Source: Phycomyces nitens
Lineage: Eukaryota; Mucoromycota; Mucoromycetes; Mucorales; Phycomycetaceae
Reading direction: 5' to 3'
Assembly: GCA_022702545.1 (NCBI GenBank)
Contig: JAHRBC010000003.1
Location: 5,890,001-5,954,000, forward strand
Length of the DNA stretch: 64,000 nucleotides
Shown here: one piece after another, positions 26,204-38,150 of the stretch
Position numbering within the stretch: the first letter of the stretch is position 1
Layout: the number at the start of each line of letters is the position of its first letter
Position numbers and translations under genes: made by a program
The notes under the pieces: generated by a model
The model's input: only the letters and a program-made list of their open reading frames with translations
Databases searched by the model: none
Told to the model about the DNA's origin: nothing

Positions 26204-27946
26204 ATGTCTTTTACTTCATCATCGCCTGCACGCCCTCATGCTAAGAGACTGGGACCTGCACATATTGGAATGATCCATAGGCAGATTCCTGCGAATCTAT
26301 GCCAATGGAAACATGCCCAGGTTGTCGATGAGCGTCCTGATCCAAAAGGTCGTTATGTCGTGACGGTTGATCCTGTATATCCAGGAACAATTCTGTTACG
26401 AGAGCAACCCTTTATAAAACACCTTTATCACAACTATCGACATAGTCATTGCACAGCATGCTTTCTTCCTGTCAAGAAGCCTGTTCGTTGTCGCCGTAGT
26501 GGCTGTATCTGGCCACTCGTATTTTGCTCTGCTGTATGTGAAAACGAGAACTGGGAAACTGGAATACATAGCTGGTTGTGCCAGTTTCCAGAAGCCAAGC
26601 AATGGGATGATGATATATTACTTGCTTTGGATGGGTATACCAAAGCAAGAGCTCACTGGAAGTCAGGTATAAAGAAAACTGTTGTACAATATGTTTTTTG
26701 ATTGACAAGAAGCTCATTTAATATATATACATATCCTATCAACCAAAGGAAGTAACCTAACGACACTATCAGACCTTGTATCCAACCTTGAACATCATTC
26801 TCAAACACAAGTATCAGAATATCGTGCAAAGGCAAAAGAGATGGCTTCGTTCTTTTATTTACCCGACCATGCAATTGACTCGCTAGTGGTCATACAAGCA
26901 CAAATACGATGCAACAGTTTCTCTATTCAGCACACTGCATCGACTATTTCGAGCTCTCTAGTCTCCCAAATGTCTGACAGTCTTGGCAGAGGTGTCTATT
27001 TGTCTGCCAGTAGATTAAATCATGCCTGCAGCCCGAATGCAATTGTTACATTTGGCCAAGAGAATACACCCTCTCTCTTGGTAGTGCGTGCCACCGAGAC
27101 TGTGACAAGTGCTAGGCAAAATGTGTCAATCAGTTATGGACCCATGGCTGCCAAACACTCTTTGGAAGAAAGGCGTAGTCTTTTGAGTGATCATTATTTC
27201 TTTGAATGCCAGTGCAAAGCATGCTTGCCCTCGTAAGGATATCCAAGTTTTTATATTGCTATTCTAATACAAATTTCATTTTGATAAGAGCGGAAGTAAC
27301 TAGCGAGTCGATCTACCAATGTCAACAATGTCCATTGGGCCGACTCTATCGTCTACAGTCCAGATGCCCGGTCTGTGGAGCCTATCCAGAATGGAAAGCT
27401 ATAAATGATGTAAATACAAACCCATTTGTTGAATTTCACATCAATTCATACTCTCTGTAGCAAGAAAAAGCAATTGAGGGCTATATAGGCAGGGGACAGC
27501 TTGATATTGCATTGGAATGTCAAGAAAGGATTTATGACAAGGAGGCATACCCAATTGGTCGTACTGTGGATGAACTTGCTCGGGTATATGCCATGCAGGG
27601 TGCTTTTGAATTGTCGGCCAAATATAGTAGTCGTTCACTTGGTATCGTTCAGCGTACTTTTGGTACATTGAGTCTAGAGGCAGCTGAGGAGATGATGAAG
27701 TTGTCGTCTCTTTTATTCGAAAGGCAAGTTTAGTATATCCGAGTTTCACTTAATAATTTCACTATTTCATTTGGCCAAAAAAGAACCCTGCAGTCTAGAA
27801 GCACACGAAACACAAAAGAAACTCTGGATCAGATCGACGCAACCCAAACACTCTATCGACAACTTGGATTAGATCAGCAAAAACCACAGGATATTAATGA
27901 ACTCGACGATATGAAAAGGTTTTTTAGTCAAAAAAAGAATCGATAG
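26204..27946 (+). CDS. SET and MYND domain protein, SMYD-like (497 aa, 5 exons)
   Basis: Exons: 26204-26666, 26749-27232, 27289-27409, 27461-27723, 27784-27946. A MYND zinc finger covers about residues 83-126 (C83, C86, C96, C101, C108, C112, H122, C126). The SET core follows with RLNHACSPNA, the NHxCxPN motif that binds S-adenosylmethionine, then ISYGP. The post-SET cysteines are CQCKAC, and another CxxC/CPVC cluster follows. The C-terminal third is helical and TPR-like, as in SMYD proteins. The expected activity is protein-lysine methylation in cytosol or nucleus; the target is unknown. The start is the first in-frame ATG. The last intron (27724-27783) needs a GCAAGT donor; splicing there joins the frame that ends TLYRQLG and onward to TAG. 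A different acceptor (the CAG at 27791-27793) would give a shorter tail. Confidence 0.85.
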
Positions 27947-28588
27947 CAATCAATGGTTGATTTATGGCATGCTTGTATTATGACAAGAGTATAAAAAGAT
28001 ATAAACAAATGTGTTGGATTTATTATAGTTTAGAAACAAGACAATATTTGAACTTGTCCACAATGACACCTCGAGCTACTCACGTTCATTTCCTACTTCT
28101 TTTTTTTTCATTGAACAATAATGCCCTTGGCGCTTGGAACTCAAGCTAGAGGCAAACTTGAAAGCAGAATAAGATATTAATACTTTCTTCTTCTTCTTCT
28201 TTGAAAACGAGTTTTCTTTTGTATCAACAGCATAAGCAATAACAGTACGACCAAGGAGACTCGTTTTTCATAAACATAATATTCCCCCTATCTATATTCC
28301 TGCAATTTGTAAATCACTACTTTTCACAACTTCTTTTTTTTTTGATAATTTATCGGAAATATTGAATTGAAATGTTTTTATACAAAGAAATATCGACCTC
28401 TCTAAAAGTCTACTTGTTTGGTTTATTGTTGATTTTACTACTGATACATTTAATGGTTTGTTGAATAGAGTAAAATAAAATCATGTGACTAGGAATGAAT
28501 GTAAAAGGTGTAAAAAAAAATTAACAGTGAAAAGTTGAAAACAAATGACTTAGGATTAAGCTTGAAAGACTGACACATTTTTAATAAT
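27947..28588. other. convergent intergenic region
   Basis: This lies between the 3' ends of the SET/MYND gene and eEF3. It contains A/T runs and a (TTC)n tract near 28185-28200. No gene is supported. Confidence 0.6.
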
Positions 28589-31500
28589 TTAGAAATCTTC
28601 CTCATCAGTGAACACTTCCTCGCCACGCTTGCGACGCTCCATTCTGTCCTTCTTCTTCTTGCGGAGCTCCTTGGAAGAGAGCTTCTCCTTCTTCTTGACA
28701 GCCTTGATAGTGTTACCCTGAGCATCAACGGTATCCTCAGCTTCCTCCTCCTTGATAGCAGCACCGGCGTTACCAGTAACCCAGTTGTGACCAGAAGCAA
28801 CAAGACGACCGGCATCAACCTTCCAGACTTCGTTACAGAGGGCCTCAGAGAACTCACGGTTGTGAGTAACAATAACGACACCACCTCCGTATTCCTTGAT
28901 AGCGGTAGCAAGGGCACCAAGAGACTCACGATCCAAGTAGTTAGTAGGCTCATCAAGAACCAACATGTGAGGCTTGTTCCACATAGCAGCACCGATAACA
29001 AGCTTGACCTTCTGTCCACCAGAGAGACCACGAATACGGGAGTGAGTGGCGAACTCGGGATCAAGACCAACTTCAGTCAAGTGCTTCTCGATCTCCTTGG
29101 CGGTCAAAGGACGGTTGAGACCCATCTTGGCGGCTTCCTTGGCATCGACTTCAGCAATCTTCTTACCGAAACCCATGGCCTCGAGCTTCTGGCGGGAGAT
29201 CCAGGTGTTGTCGACGGAAGAACGGCCGATCCAGGAGACCTCGTACTCGTAGGACTGCTTGAGCTTACGACGACCGACCAACTCCTCAACAACGCGCTTC
29301 TCACCATCAATAACAAAGGTCTGGGACATGGCCTTCTGCTCCTCCTCGTTGATCATACGATCGTTCTTCTCGAGCTCTTCTCTGTCCTCACCGGAAGCAT
29401 AACGCCACTGGATATACTCGTTGGGGGTGCTGTCCAAGTGTCTCTCGATATGGTGGAAAGCGTGCTGGGCAACGTAAGCAATACGCAAGTTGGGATGCTT
29501 CCAGACGGTTCCGATATCAGACTCGATCTCACCAGTCAACAACTTGATGAGGGTAGACTTTCCGGCACCGTTGGGACCAATGACGGCAACACGGGAGGCA
29601 AGGGAGCACTGCATGGTAATGTCATACAACTGCTTCTTGGAAGTGTTGGGGTACTGGAAGTCAACGTTCTTCATCTTGAGAATGGCACGCTCCTTGGTCT
29701 TGATACCCTCAAGATATCCGGGCTCGGGGAAAGCGAAACGGATCTGGGCAGCATCGAGGGAGTAGTAAGAAGCAGCCTTGGGGACCTTCTTGACGAACTC
29801 GGACAAGTTACCACCATAACGCTTGAGCTTGTAGTTGGCTTCATAATGGATAATGTCGGAACAGACGTGATCAAGGAAACCAGAGTCGTGGGAGACGATG
29901 ATGGAGGTGACAGTCTTGAGACCCAAGAGGTAGTTCTCCAACCAGGCGACGTTGACAACATCCAAATGGTTAGTGGGTTCGTCCAACAAGAGAATATCGG
30001 CGTTCATCAACATGGCACGGGCAAGAGCCAACTTCATCTTCCATCCACCGGAAAGGGCACCAATGGGCATGGTGGTGACCATCTCCTCAGTGAAGCCATA
30101 CTCGCGGAGAATCTTGGCGACCTGGGTACGGTCCTTGGTCTCAACACCCTCAGAGGCAATGACAAAGTCAACAAGGGGAGTATCGGCCTCGGAACCATCA
30201 ATATCGTGCTCGACGTAGACGGTCTTGAGCTCGGACTTGGGAGGGAAACCTTCGACCTGCTCGTTGGCAATGGCGCGCATGAGAGTAGACTTTCCGCAAC
30301 CGTTGGCACCGCAGAGACCATAACGTCTACCACGCTTGAGACGGAGGTGAGTACGGTTCAAAAGAATCTTGGCACCATAGGCAAGGGAGAAATCGCAGTT
30401 GCAGAGATCCTCACCCTCATCATCCTCCTCCTCGACGATCTTGGCGGTGACAGCCTCCTCGCACTTGTCGAGAGCGTTGATGGCAAGCTTCTCGGCATCT
30501 TCCTTGGAAAGGAAAGCACGGACGTAGGTACCGATGGCCTCGAGCCAGACGTTCTTGAAGAAACGGTGACCAATGCAGAGAGCAAGAGCGATATCGTCAA
30601 TGTACTTGACAATGGGGGCATAGAAGCTGTCGAGCTTGGCGGGCAAAAGCTCCTCAAAAGTCTTGGTGACCTTGGAAGCCTTCTCGGCCTTGGAGAAGAT
30701 CTCGTGGTCAGAAGTACCGACACGCTTGAGGGTAACAAGAGCCTTCTGGACAACGCCACGGCACTCGGGATCGGCAACGATCTCCTGGACCTTGTCAAGG
30801 GCGGGCAACAACAGGGGCAAGAAGGGGGCGGCGACTTCGGGATCGTCGACAAGCTTGCACATGTTGTCTACGATAAGGGCAGACATACGCTTGATAGGAG
30901 TAGCACGCTCGTTCAAACCACGGTTGAGAAGAGGAACCATGATGGACAGAGTAGGGGAATCGACCTCCTGGACAAAGGTAGTGGCACCCAACAAGTGAAT
31001 GGTCTCGGGGACGTTCTCGGGGTGGTTGATACAACCAATGACGGCAGGAATGAAACGCTCGATATCCTTGTTCTCAACAAGGGCACAGATGTTACCCATG
31101 GTAGTAGTGGCGGCCTTCTTGACGTCGGTCTTGGTATCCCACATACAGTCAGAGACAACAGGGATAACTTCAGGAATAGAGACAAAGAACTGGGGACCGT
31201 TCTTCTTGGCAAGCTCATCCAAAAGAGTCAAGGAGAGCATCTTGGTCTGCCACTTGCAAGAGTTGCCGAGACCCTCGAGAATGACGGGGATCATGACAGC
31301 AGTGGCATTGGCGTTGACCTTGAGAGCCAAGTTCTTGGCAGCCTCAAAAGCGGCAGTCTTGAGGGCAGCAGACTTGTCAGCCTGGAGCTCCAAAAGGGTA
31401 GAAAGGAAAGGAAGGATGTAGGGCTCGGCCTGGCCTTCGATGCTCTTGTTGGTCAAGGCAATGATGGCAGCAACAGCAGCCTGGCGGGAAGCAAGGCTCT

Positions 31501-31702
31501 TCTTGTTGCCCAATTCCTTGGTGATAGTCTCAAGGATCTTGAAATGCTTGAGAGAACGGATACCGAGGGAGTTAACAAATGCAGCCAAAGCCTCGGCAGC
31601 AGACTCGCGGTCGGCATCGGAAGAGGCGAACAAGAGGGCAAGAAGCTCCTTGGCCTGGCTGGTCTCGGCAGCAGTGGGTGCACTGATGGTCAAGGCAGAC
31701 AT
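28589..31702 (-). CDS. TEF3: translation elongation factor 3 (eEF3, 1,037 aa, intronless)
   Basis: One uninterrupted frame of the length normal for fungal eEF3 (about 1,040-1,050). The N-terminus is HEAT-repeat rich (about residues 5-315), followed by a helical bundle. ABC1 has Walker A ANGCGKST and signature LSGGW. ABC2 has Walker A GPNGAGKST and signature LSGGQ, with the eEF3-specific chromodomain-like insert (around EYEVSWIGRSS). A lysine-rich tail ends in EEDF. eEF3 uses ATP to release the E-site tRNA from the ribosome in each elongation cycle and is essential in yeast. Codon use is strongly biased to C/G third positions, unlike the AT-rich surroundings, as expected for very high expression. 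The bias leaves a long open frame on the other strand (28787-31723), which I regard as a shadow. Confidence 0.97.
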   Translation of the reverse strand: MSALTISAPTAAETSQAKELLALLFASSDADRESAAEALAAFVNSLGIRSLKHFKILETITKELGNKKSLASRQAAVAAIIALTNKSIEGQAEPYILPFLSTLLELQADKSAALKTAAFEAAKNLALKVNANATAVMIPVILEGLGNSCKWQTKMLSLTLLDELAKKNGPQFFVSIPEVIPVVSDCMWDTKTDVKKAATTTMGNICALVENKDIERFIPAVIGCINHPENVPETIHLLGATTFVQEVDSPTLSIMVPLLNRGLNERATPIKRMSALIVDNMCKLVDDPEVAAPFLPLLLPALDKVQEIVADPECRGVVQKALVTLKRVGTSDHEIFSKAEKASKVTKTFEELLPAKLDSFYAPIVKYIDDIALALCIGHRFFKNVWLEAIGTYVRAFLSKEDAEKLAINALDKCEEAVTAKIVEEEDDEGEDLCNCDFSLAYGAKILLNRTHLRLKRGRRYGLCGANGCGKSTLMRAIANEQVEGFPPKSELKTVYVEHDIDGSEADTPLVDFVIASEGVETKDRTQVAKILREYGFTEEMVTTMPIGALSGGWKMKLALARAMLMNADILLLDEPTNHLDVVNVAWLENYLLGLKTVTSIIVSHDSGFLDHVCSDIIHYEANYKLKRYGGNLSEFVKKVPKAASYYSLDAAQIRFAFPEPGYLEGIKTKERAILKMKNVDFQYPNTSKKQLYDITMQCSLASRVAVIGPNGAGKSTLIKLLTGEIESDIGTVWKHPNLRIAYVAQHAFHHIERHLDSTPNEYIQWRYASGEDREELEKNDRMINEEEQKAMSQTFVIDGEKRVVEELVGRRKLKQSYEYEVSWIGRSSVDNTWISRQKLEAMGFGKKIAEVDAKEAAKMGLNRPLTAKEIEKHLTEVGLDPEFATHSRIRGLSGGQKVKLVIGAAMWNKPHMLVLDEPTNYLDRESLGALATAIKEYGGGVVIVTHNREFSEALCNEVWKVDAGRLVASGHNWVTGNAGAAIKEEEAEDTVDAQGNTIKAVKKKEKLSSKELRKKKKDRMERRKRGEEVFTDEEDF

Positions 31703-34700
31703 GTGTACAACAAAAGTGGGTGAAAGAGAGAACGATTTGGGAATAAAGACTGGTTTTCTTTTATTAAATAAGAAAATTTTTTCCTATTGTTTTATAATAC
31801 AATCGATACACTAATTTTATTCGTATTCGATACGAATTTGGCCTTTTATTGGATATCTGGAATTAAATTAACGGATTCAATCTTTATATTTTTATTATTT
31901 TTATTTATAAAATGAAACAAAACTTACTTTATTTTAAGAGTGCTTTAGACTCAACATGGATCTGATAGGCCATTATTTGATACCTGGATGTCTTGGTCTC
32001 CAGAAACCACCAGGATAGAGATCCCTATAGCAAAGGTCCAATTGAACGTTTATTGCAATAATAGGAAGAAAAAATACACCAGCCCTGGAATGAATTGAAT
32101 AGACCTTATATATATATATTTAGGGGGTAAAATGAGCCCTTTTTTTTTCTTTTTTTGATAATGATAATGATAATGATGAGGTCAGATATGATTATTGAGT
32201 AATAGACTGTCGCACCTATAAGTGTCAGATGAAAACATATCCAAGAATGGGGGTGGAATTGGGCTCTTTATTAGGATATATTGCTTTGCCCACCTAAATA
32301 ATAATAATAATAATAATAATCATAATAATAATAAATAAATAATAATCAACAAGGACATGTTTTGGATCTAGAGTCATGATCAGGCTAATCGAAAGAGAAA
32401 GAAAACACCATTGACATTTGGGGCTGATTACACTTGAGAATTCACTAATCTAAATGGCTTTAATTGAGATCAATCTTGAGATCCTGTAGATCTATACAGA
32501 TTAGGGTCATCAATGCCAACTGTACAGATTCCAATAGTCCAAATGTCACATCTATTCAGTAACCCATCCCAGCCTTACAAGTATTTTTTTTTCTCTTTCT
32601 TTCTTTCTGATTTGTGACACACTGACTTGTACAGACTGCATAATGCCTGATAGCCAGTCACAGTTTTTGATGTTCTAGGATCAGAGGTGACGTTGATCAA
32701 GATTCGTTTTCGAATTGTTTATCCGTGGAGGCCTAAACAGAAACAAAAAAAGAAAAAGAAAAAACCTATATACAGCTCCAGGTTATTGAAACAAGCCCGA
32801 CATTCTAGGTCAGCAAATTAAAACAACCCAAATCGCCGTTGCCATCCAATACCAAAAATATTGCCTTTTTAGGTAAATAAAAGAATCGTGACTGTGGTTT
32901 TATATGTACCTGATTACCTTGCAAGCCAACTGGAGCTTTGCAACTGTGTAAATGGCCCATTAAATAAATCAAGAATCACAAAGAATAGGCCTCAAGAAGC
33001 ATATATATATATATATATAAAGCAATTTACAAAAAAAGCGTTGCAAGACGTCAATAATGACCCTATTGATAGCAATTCAAATGCCTTGAATGACAGGGAT
33101 CTTCAGGGCATTACAAAAGAGATTGCCAATACTATCCACTTGCTAAAATGGCGCGAAGGAGCTGATCATTATCTCCAAGGCTCATATCAAGCGAATTCAA
33201 GAACAACTGAATAGAGAGAGAGAGAAAAAAAACGCCAAAAAGGATATTCTGGGTCCCCAAAGAATCTTACTCTCTTACAGAAAGGTTTTGTGGCTGGATC
33301 ACAGCAGAATAAATAAATCTTAATCTAACCTCTTGATTGAACCTCAAAAGCTATAGTCATATATGATCCTAACCTATAGCCTACCCACAAAGATGTGCTG
33401 TATAAGCGTATGGTATTTACATGCACCACTTTGGCCAGCAATAGTCTTTGATATTCACAGTATCAAATCTGTTTCAAATTATTGTAGGTATACAGATATA
33501 CTTGAGCGTCTTGATAAAGCGTCTATTGAAGTTGGGTTTCATGCCAGTTACTGCTTGCCAATATTCTAAACAATGTTTCAAGGAATGCCTTGAATTCAAA
33601 CCAATTGGGTTAAACCAGCAAGAAGAACATCCTGCTCTTTCTTGGTTTATGATCTGAAATTAACTTGAACAAAAGTCAAGAGGCTGCAGAGAAATTGTAA
33701 GCAAAACAATGTTGATGTCTCGATTTTTTTTCCAAAGCATTTCAGAGTACCCAAAGCCGTCTTCAATAGCACTACTTGGACATTTCATTATGGTTGGGGA
33801 ATATTGACTTCAAAATTACCAAGACATTTACTGCTGGCTATAAATGTGTGTGGGGTGTAATATGATAGGGTTATGAGGACAGTTCTGGACGAAAGGATAT
33901 TATTGCCTTTTTATCTTTGAAATGGTTACGAAGAAATTAAAGCGACAGGAAAGCATTATTGAGTGATTTCATTATGTAAGATTTGATAAAGTTGACACGC
34001 ATAGTTACAAGGTAATCCTTCCTTTGAGCTACACATCATTGATTAGAAGCCGAATAACAAGGTCGCAAGATTTTACTAGAAATTTAAAGCTGCAAGACAT
34101 TATATCCTCTTTTTTTTTTTAAAAAAAAAAAGAGTAATGGTAAAAAGGTATTTCCTTACGGTTATTTAGCACTTTGAATAAAGAAATGTATTACAAGCCA
34201 TGTTCAAACGAGCAAAAGATTTGGTTTCAAGTCGTTTGTGTTTTCTACTTGGAGTTATGGATCAATTGGATGATTATCCCAACATGCTTTTAAATAACCA
34301 TACCATAAAAGCCCAAAAATGTACAAAATGTGGTGTTGGTGGTGCTCTTAAATACTCTCTTGAGAATTTCACTCTGTAAATGTACACACACACACTGCCA
34401 GCTGGTAAGTGTGTATTCATGGGTTTAACTGTAAAATCAGAAATAACATACATATGCTATAAAAGTACTTGATGCAACAAGGAAACCAAAGCAAAATAAT
34501 TCAAGAAAGAAAGTTTCTTTATCTCCAAAACAAAGACTAGTAAAATACGGATAACATTGGATTATTACCATGGCTAGAAAGTAAATATGGCCTGTTCATA
34601 CACCTTTTATCAGATACATACCCGAAAGACTGTCTAAAGCACTCTCGACTTTCGAGGTCTGGAAGTGATCTCAATAAGATGAATTCGCCCAACAATACCC

Positions 34701-34924
34701 TGTAATCACCTCTTTGTAGGTCAAAATCTCATGCCAAACCTAGTACTTTCAATAAAAGAGACCATTGTCATGAAAATGACTTTGATCCATGATGATCTAT
34801 CTCTATAGTACTATCCATTGTAACAAAATATTTATTTATGGAAAATGGCTTTAGATACAACTAGATTATTTTGGGTTTTTCAGGTCATGTTCTAAAAAGA
34901 CACGGTTTCTTAATAAAAAAAATA
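31703..34924. other. gene-poor AT-rich region, including eEF3 promoter side
   Basis: The left part is upstream of eEF3. Simple repeats include (ATA)n near 32297-32345 and (TA)n near 33003-33018. One plus-strand frame (32888-33214) looks coding in its second half (33024-33214: about 60 codons with Asp, Asn, Lys and few repeats), and another runs 33363-33569. I recognise neither; they may be remnants of a mobile element. No gene call. Confidence 0.35.
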
Positions 34925-35566
34925 CTAAAGGCCCACTTGGTTCCTAGACTCTTGTTCCTTACCTAGTCCCCATACATGTGTCTTTAGCTCAAGATGATCA
35001 ATATTCAAAGTATCCTATAGGAATTTGTTAGATCTCTTGAATCAGAAAATTTACACTTACATATACTCTTCGAATCTCGGTCTTTAGTTCAGACAATTGC
35101 TGTAATGTAGCGGCTGTTTCCTTTAACCGATTGACATCCTTTTCAACCGACTCAATCTTATGTGCATAATCCCTGACCTAATGAAACCAAAGGCATATTA
35201 GATCTCCGTCATCAAAGACATTCATTCCACAAATAAACGTGCCTTTTTGGTTGTTGTCTCCAACTGTTCCACAGATTCCAGCAAGCTGTTGGAAGCAGCC
35301 GTATACTCTTCCAATAGATAGTAATATCCAATTCCACCAGTAATCGATACACCAACCAAGAAACCAGTCAATCTACAGCCAAAAATACGCTTATAATTAG
35401 ATCCAAAAGAAGCCATAGATACCATGTCTTACCCGCTGCGGAATCCTCCTTTTGTTGGTGTTGGTGTTGATGATTCCGTGATTTCTGTGCTATAGTGGCG
35501 AATGGAGCGACGTACAATGGCATGCTTGGCCAGCAAGCGACCACCGGACTGACAAAGTAGATTCAT
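34925..35566 (-). CDS. small mitochondrial-type membrane protein with coiled coil (156 aa)
   Basis: Exons: 35566-35433, 35372-35243, 35177-35061, 35014-34925. The first exon encodes an Arg-rich, Ser/Thr-rich leader without acidic residues for about 30 codons (RLLAKHAIVRRSIRHYS), typical of a mitochondrial targeting signal. A single glycine-rich membrane helix follows (LTGFLVGVSITGGIGYYYLL), then a coiled coil rich in Glu, Lys and Leu, and the end reads HLELKTHVWGLG. I remember similar short proteins across fungi as uncharacterised mitochondrial inner-membrane proteins; the function is unknown. The second intron needs a GC donor (GCACGT at 35242) to join TTTKK to VRDYA. All junctions keep frame. 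Confidence 0.75.
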
Positions 35567-36205
35567 TCTAAAGTTTAGTATGAGTCATTTCACATTCTAT
35601 TTTGTCTTAATATTCTCTCGAGATTCACCTAATGACCAACTTGGGTTTCTTTCCAGGTAAGACAAGGCTTGGCAGGAATCCAATTCATTCTACCCAACCC
35701 TATCTTGTCGCTTATTTGACCCCCGCACTATACTTTTATTGCGTCACTCCCACGTGTACTTGGAAGCGTATTTACAGGTTTTTAGTCTTAATTGGACCAT
35801 AATTTTGAAGATGAAGCGAAATTTTGAAAATGGGTCACCAAGACAAAAATGGGCCAGCGAGTGCAGAAATAAGACTTAAACATATTTCTGTAGAGAGAGG
35901 TTTTCGCTATAGTATACCATTGCAACTAGGACTAGTCTTTGAGCTACCTTGAAAGCCCCCTTTAAATAAACGACAAATCATCGGTTCTAAAGTAATCCTA
36001 CTATATCTTTTTTTTTAATTAGGTTCAAGAAAGGAGAGTAAGGTAGCATAAAGAGAAGCCCGTGCTTAATCTTCTTCAGCGAAATATTTATACTACATGT
36101 TATATAATAAGCCTGTAAATATATGGCTGTTCGTGTTCAGTGGTATTTTGAGTTGTGTTAATGATTGAATCCTATTCTTTCGAGTTAGATGACAGAGCTC
36201 AATGC
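35567..36205. other. intergenic DNA
   Basis: No gene supported. The left end is the promoter side of the small mitochondrial-type protein gene; the right end holds the 3' side of the uncharacterised gene that follows. Confidence 0.4.
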
Positions 36206-38150
36206 TCACAAGAATATACAATACGACAATAACGTTACCTTAAAACTGAACAAGACCTCCAGAGATTCTTCAAGTGATGTATATGTGGTGTATGTAGTAG
36301 GAAGTGTTATATTGCTCAGCAATACAAAGTCATACCCGTTTTCTTTCGAAAATGAACTGCGATACAGCTCCATCTTTGGACCAGAAATAAAAACACCAAA
36401 CACGAAAAACTCTCTGGTTGATTTGGCTTGTCGAACTCTGGAATGTAATTGCCTTTTTAAACGTTCACCTTTATTTCACCACAGCCTACTTCTTGATAGC
36501 TAGTGTGTATCAAAAAGTCGAGAGTAAGCAGTTTACCATTGGTATCTTTATTTGTTATGGAGGGCTTCTCCCTGTATAAATAAAATAAACATCAATCGTC
36601 TTCATTTTAGAAAGAAAGATACACCTACCATGCAATGTTTAATGTCGACGTTGAATCAAAAATAAGCTTTATCAAGATGGATACATTTTGCACAATATAG
36701 TCAATTTCAGATTGTTTGTGGGTTGATAACAGAGACGCTCTGTCCATAGTTTCACAGTAAGATAAACTAAAGACGAACCCAAGTTTCGTTGTAATACATC
36801 TTCTTCTGTTGGTGGATCAGATGGTGTGAAAGCAGTCGGAAAGTATTGAGCTCTTGAGACCCGAGACTAAAGAAATCATGAGTTTGAATTCGTCGTTATA
36901 GCTTATTGATGCTCTTACCCTTCTCCACTTTCTTATTTCAGCATAGATCTTGTCAGAGAATGTATATGGGTGAAGTAAAAGATGAGCAGGGCATGTACTA
37001 TGATACACTATAGATGACAAAAGCCTAAGCCATATTTGTCAGTAAATCAAGTCAAGGAAACATAGATTTAAACTTACAGTTTCTCGTCAAGACTCGACTC
37101 ACAATCCATTTCATAAATCACTTTTATCACTTTTTCTTTGGTAATATTGCCAAGCTCGTTCAGCTCCAGGACGTATTTTTGTTTTTTCAACAATTCACCA
37201 TAATTGGAGGATATTGCTGCATCTGGTTGATATGAATTGTCTGTGGAGGCTGTTAGACACGAGGTTGGCTCTTCTTCTTCTGATGAAGTTTGCGATTGCA
37301 GAGTTGATATGGGTTGGGGTGATACATCGCCTAAATTATGCATGTTGTAGTATTGGGCGATGTTCGGATCTTTGATATACGGTGCGGTATGAACTGGAAG
37401 TCTTTTACGAGATAATAAGGCCATAGCCTCAAAGGTAGTACTATAATATGAAATGGGGTCGTGCACGGTTCTTGGGAACTCCCCTCCAGCCCAGATCGAA
37501 CTGAATGGGTGGCCGACCCGGACAACATCACAATGTTAATAAAGACATATTCAAAATGTATCATTAGTCAATTACTTTGCAGCGCTTCTACTGACATAGC
37601 AGCATCCTCGTCTTCTGATTCAAATAAACTTCTTTTGCTTGGGGTTATCGATATGCTACTACTGTTTGCTTGGCCAAGAACACCAATTGATCCCTCATTG
37701 TATGTATAGTAAATTGTTTGCGATTGTGGTCTTGATGGTCTTGATGGTGGTTGCGATAATGTGCCCTGTCTATGTTGTCAAAATCAAAACTCATGCTTAC
37801 TTTCAGAAAAGAGATAAGACTTACGCAGTTATCAATCAGTTCATCTATAATCTCCATATGTTCTTGAGATAGATCACCAAACCTCTTTATCAACTGCAAG
37901 CCATGCTTATATTTTGTAACAAGAAGTCTCAATATTGGCTGTCTTGTTTTCCCTTGGGCCAAACACTCCTTGTACGATTCAAAGTCCCACTTGGATAGAT
38001 GAGCACATTTAAAGTATTCCATTTCTGTTCCTTGCGAGGAAAAGTTAGGCAAATGCACCTTGTTGTCTTTTTCACCAATTAATAGTGTTACCGGCGAGAC
38101 AATCAATACGTAATATACTATCGGATATCAATGGAGAGTCTAGCAAGGAT
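36206..38150 (-). CDS. uncharacterised multi-exon protein of a probable Mucorales family (second member)
   Basis: In-frame exons, in order: from an unresolved N-terminus near 38150 to 37825; 37765-37597 or 37596; 37440-37078; 37024-36919; 36866-36685; 36571-36469; and about 36437-36206. The protein has a Ser/Gln/Pro-rich stretch (SQPPSRPSRPQSQ), an acidic and Ser-rich linker, then ELGNITKEKVIKVIYEM, then a block ending QEVGCGEIK, and a C-terminal block with FGVFISGPKMELY. The block order mirrors the 10.6-12.9 kb gene. I recall this pattern from many Mucorales proteins without known function. Two points are unresolved: I see no convincing ATG, and the obvious splice sites at the last join (36469 to 36437) do not keep frame. 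Either the model misses a site or the gene is damaged. Confidence 0.5.

Noticed and set aside
28787..31723. 978-codon open frame antisense to eEF3
   Set aside because: It is the exact complement of a strongly codon-biased gene whose third positions are mostly C or G, which removes stops from the opposite frame. The translation is repetitive (Gly, Leu, Asp, Val rich) and shows no domain.
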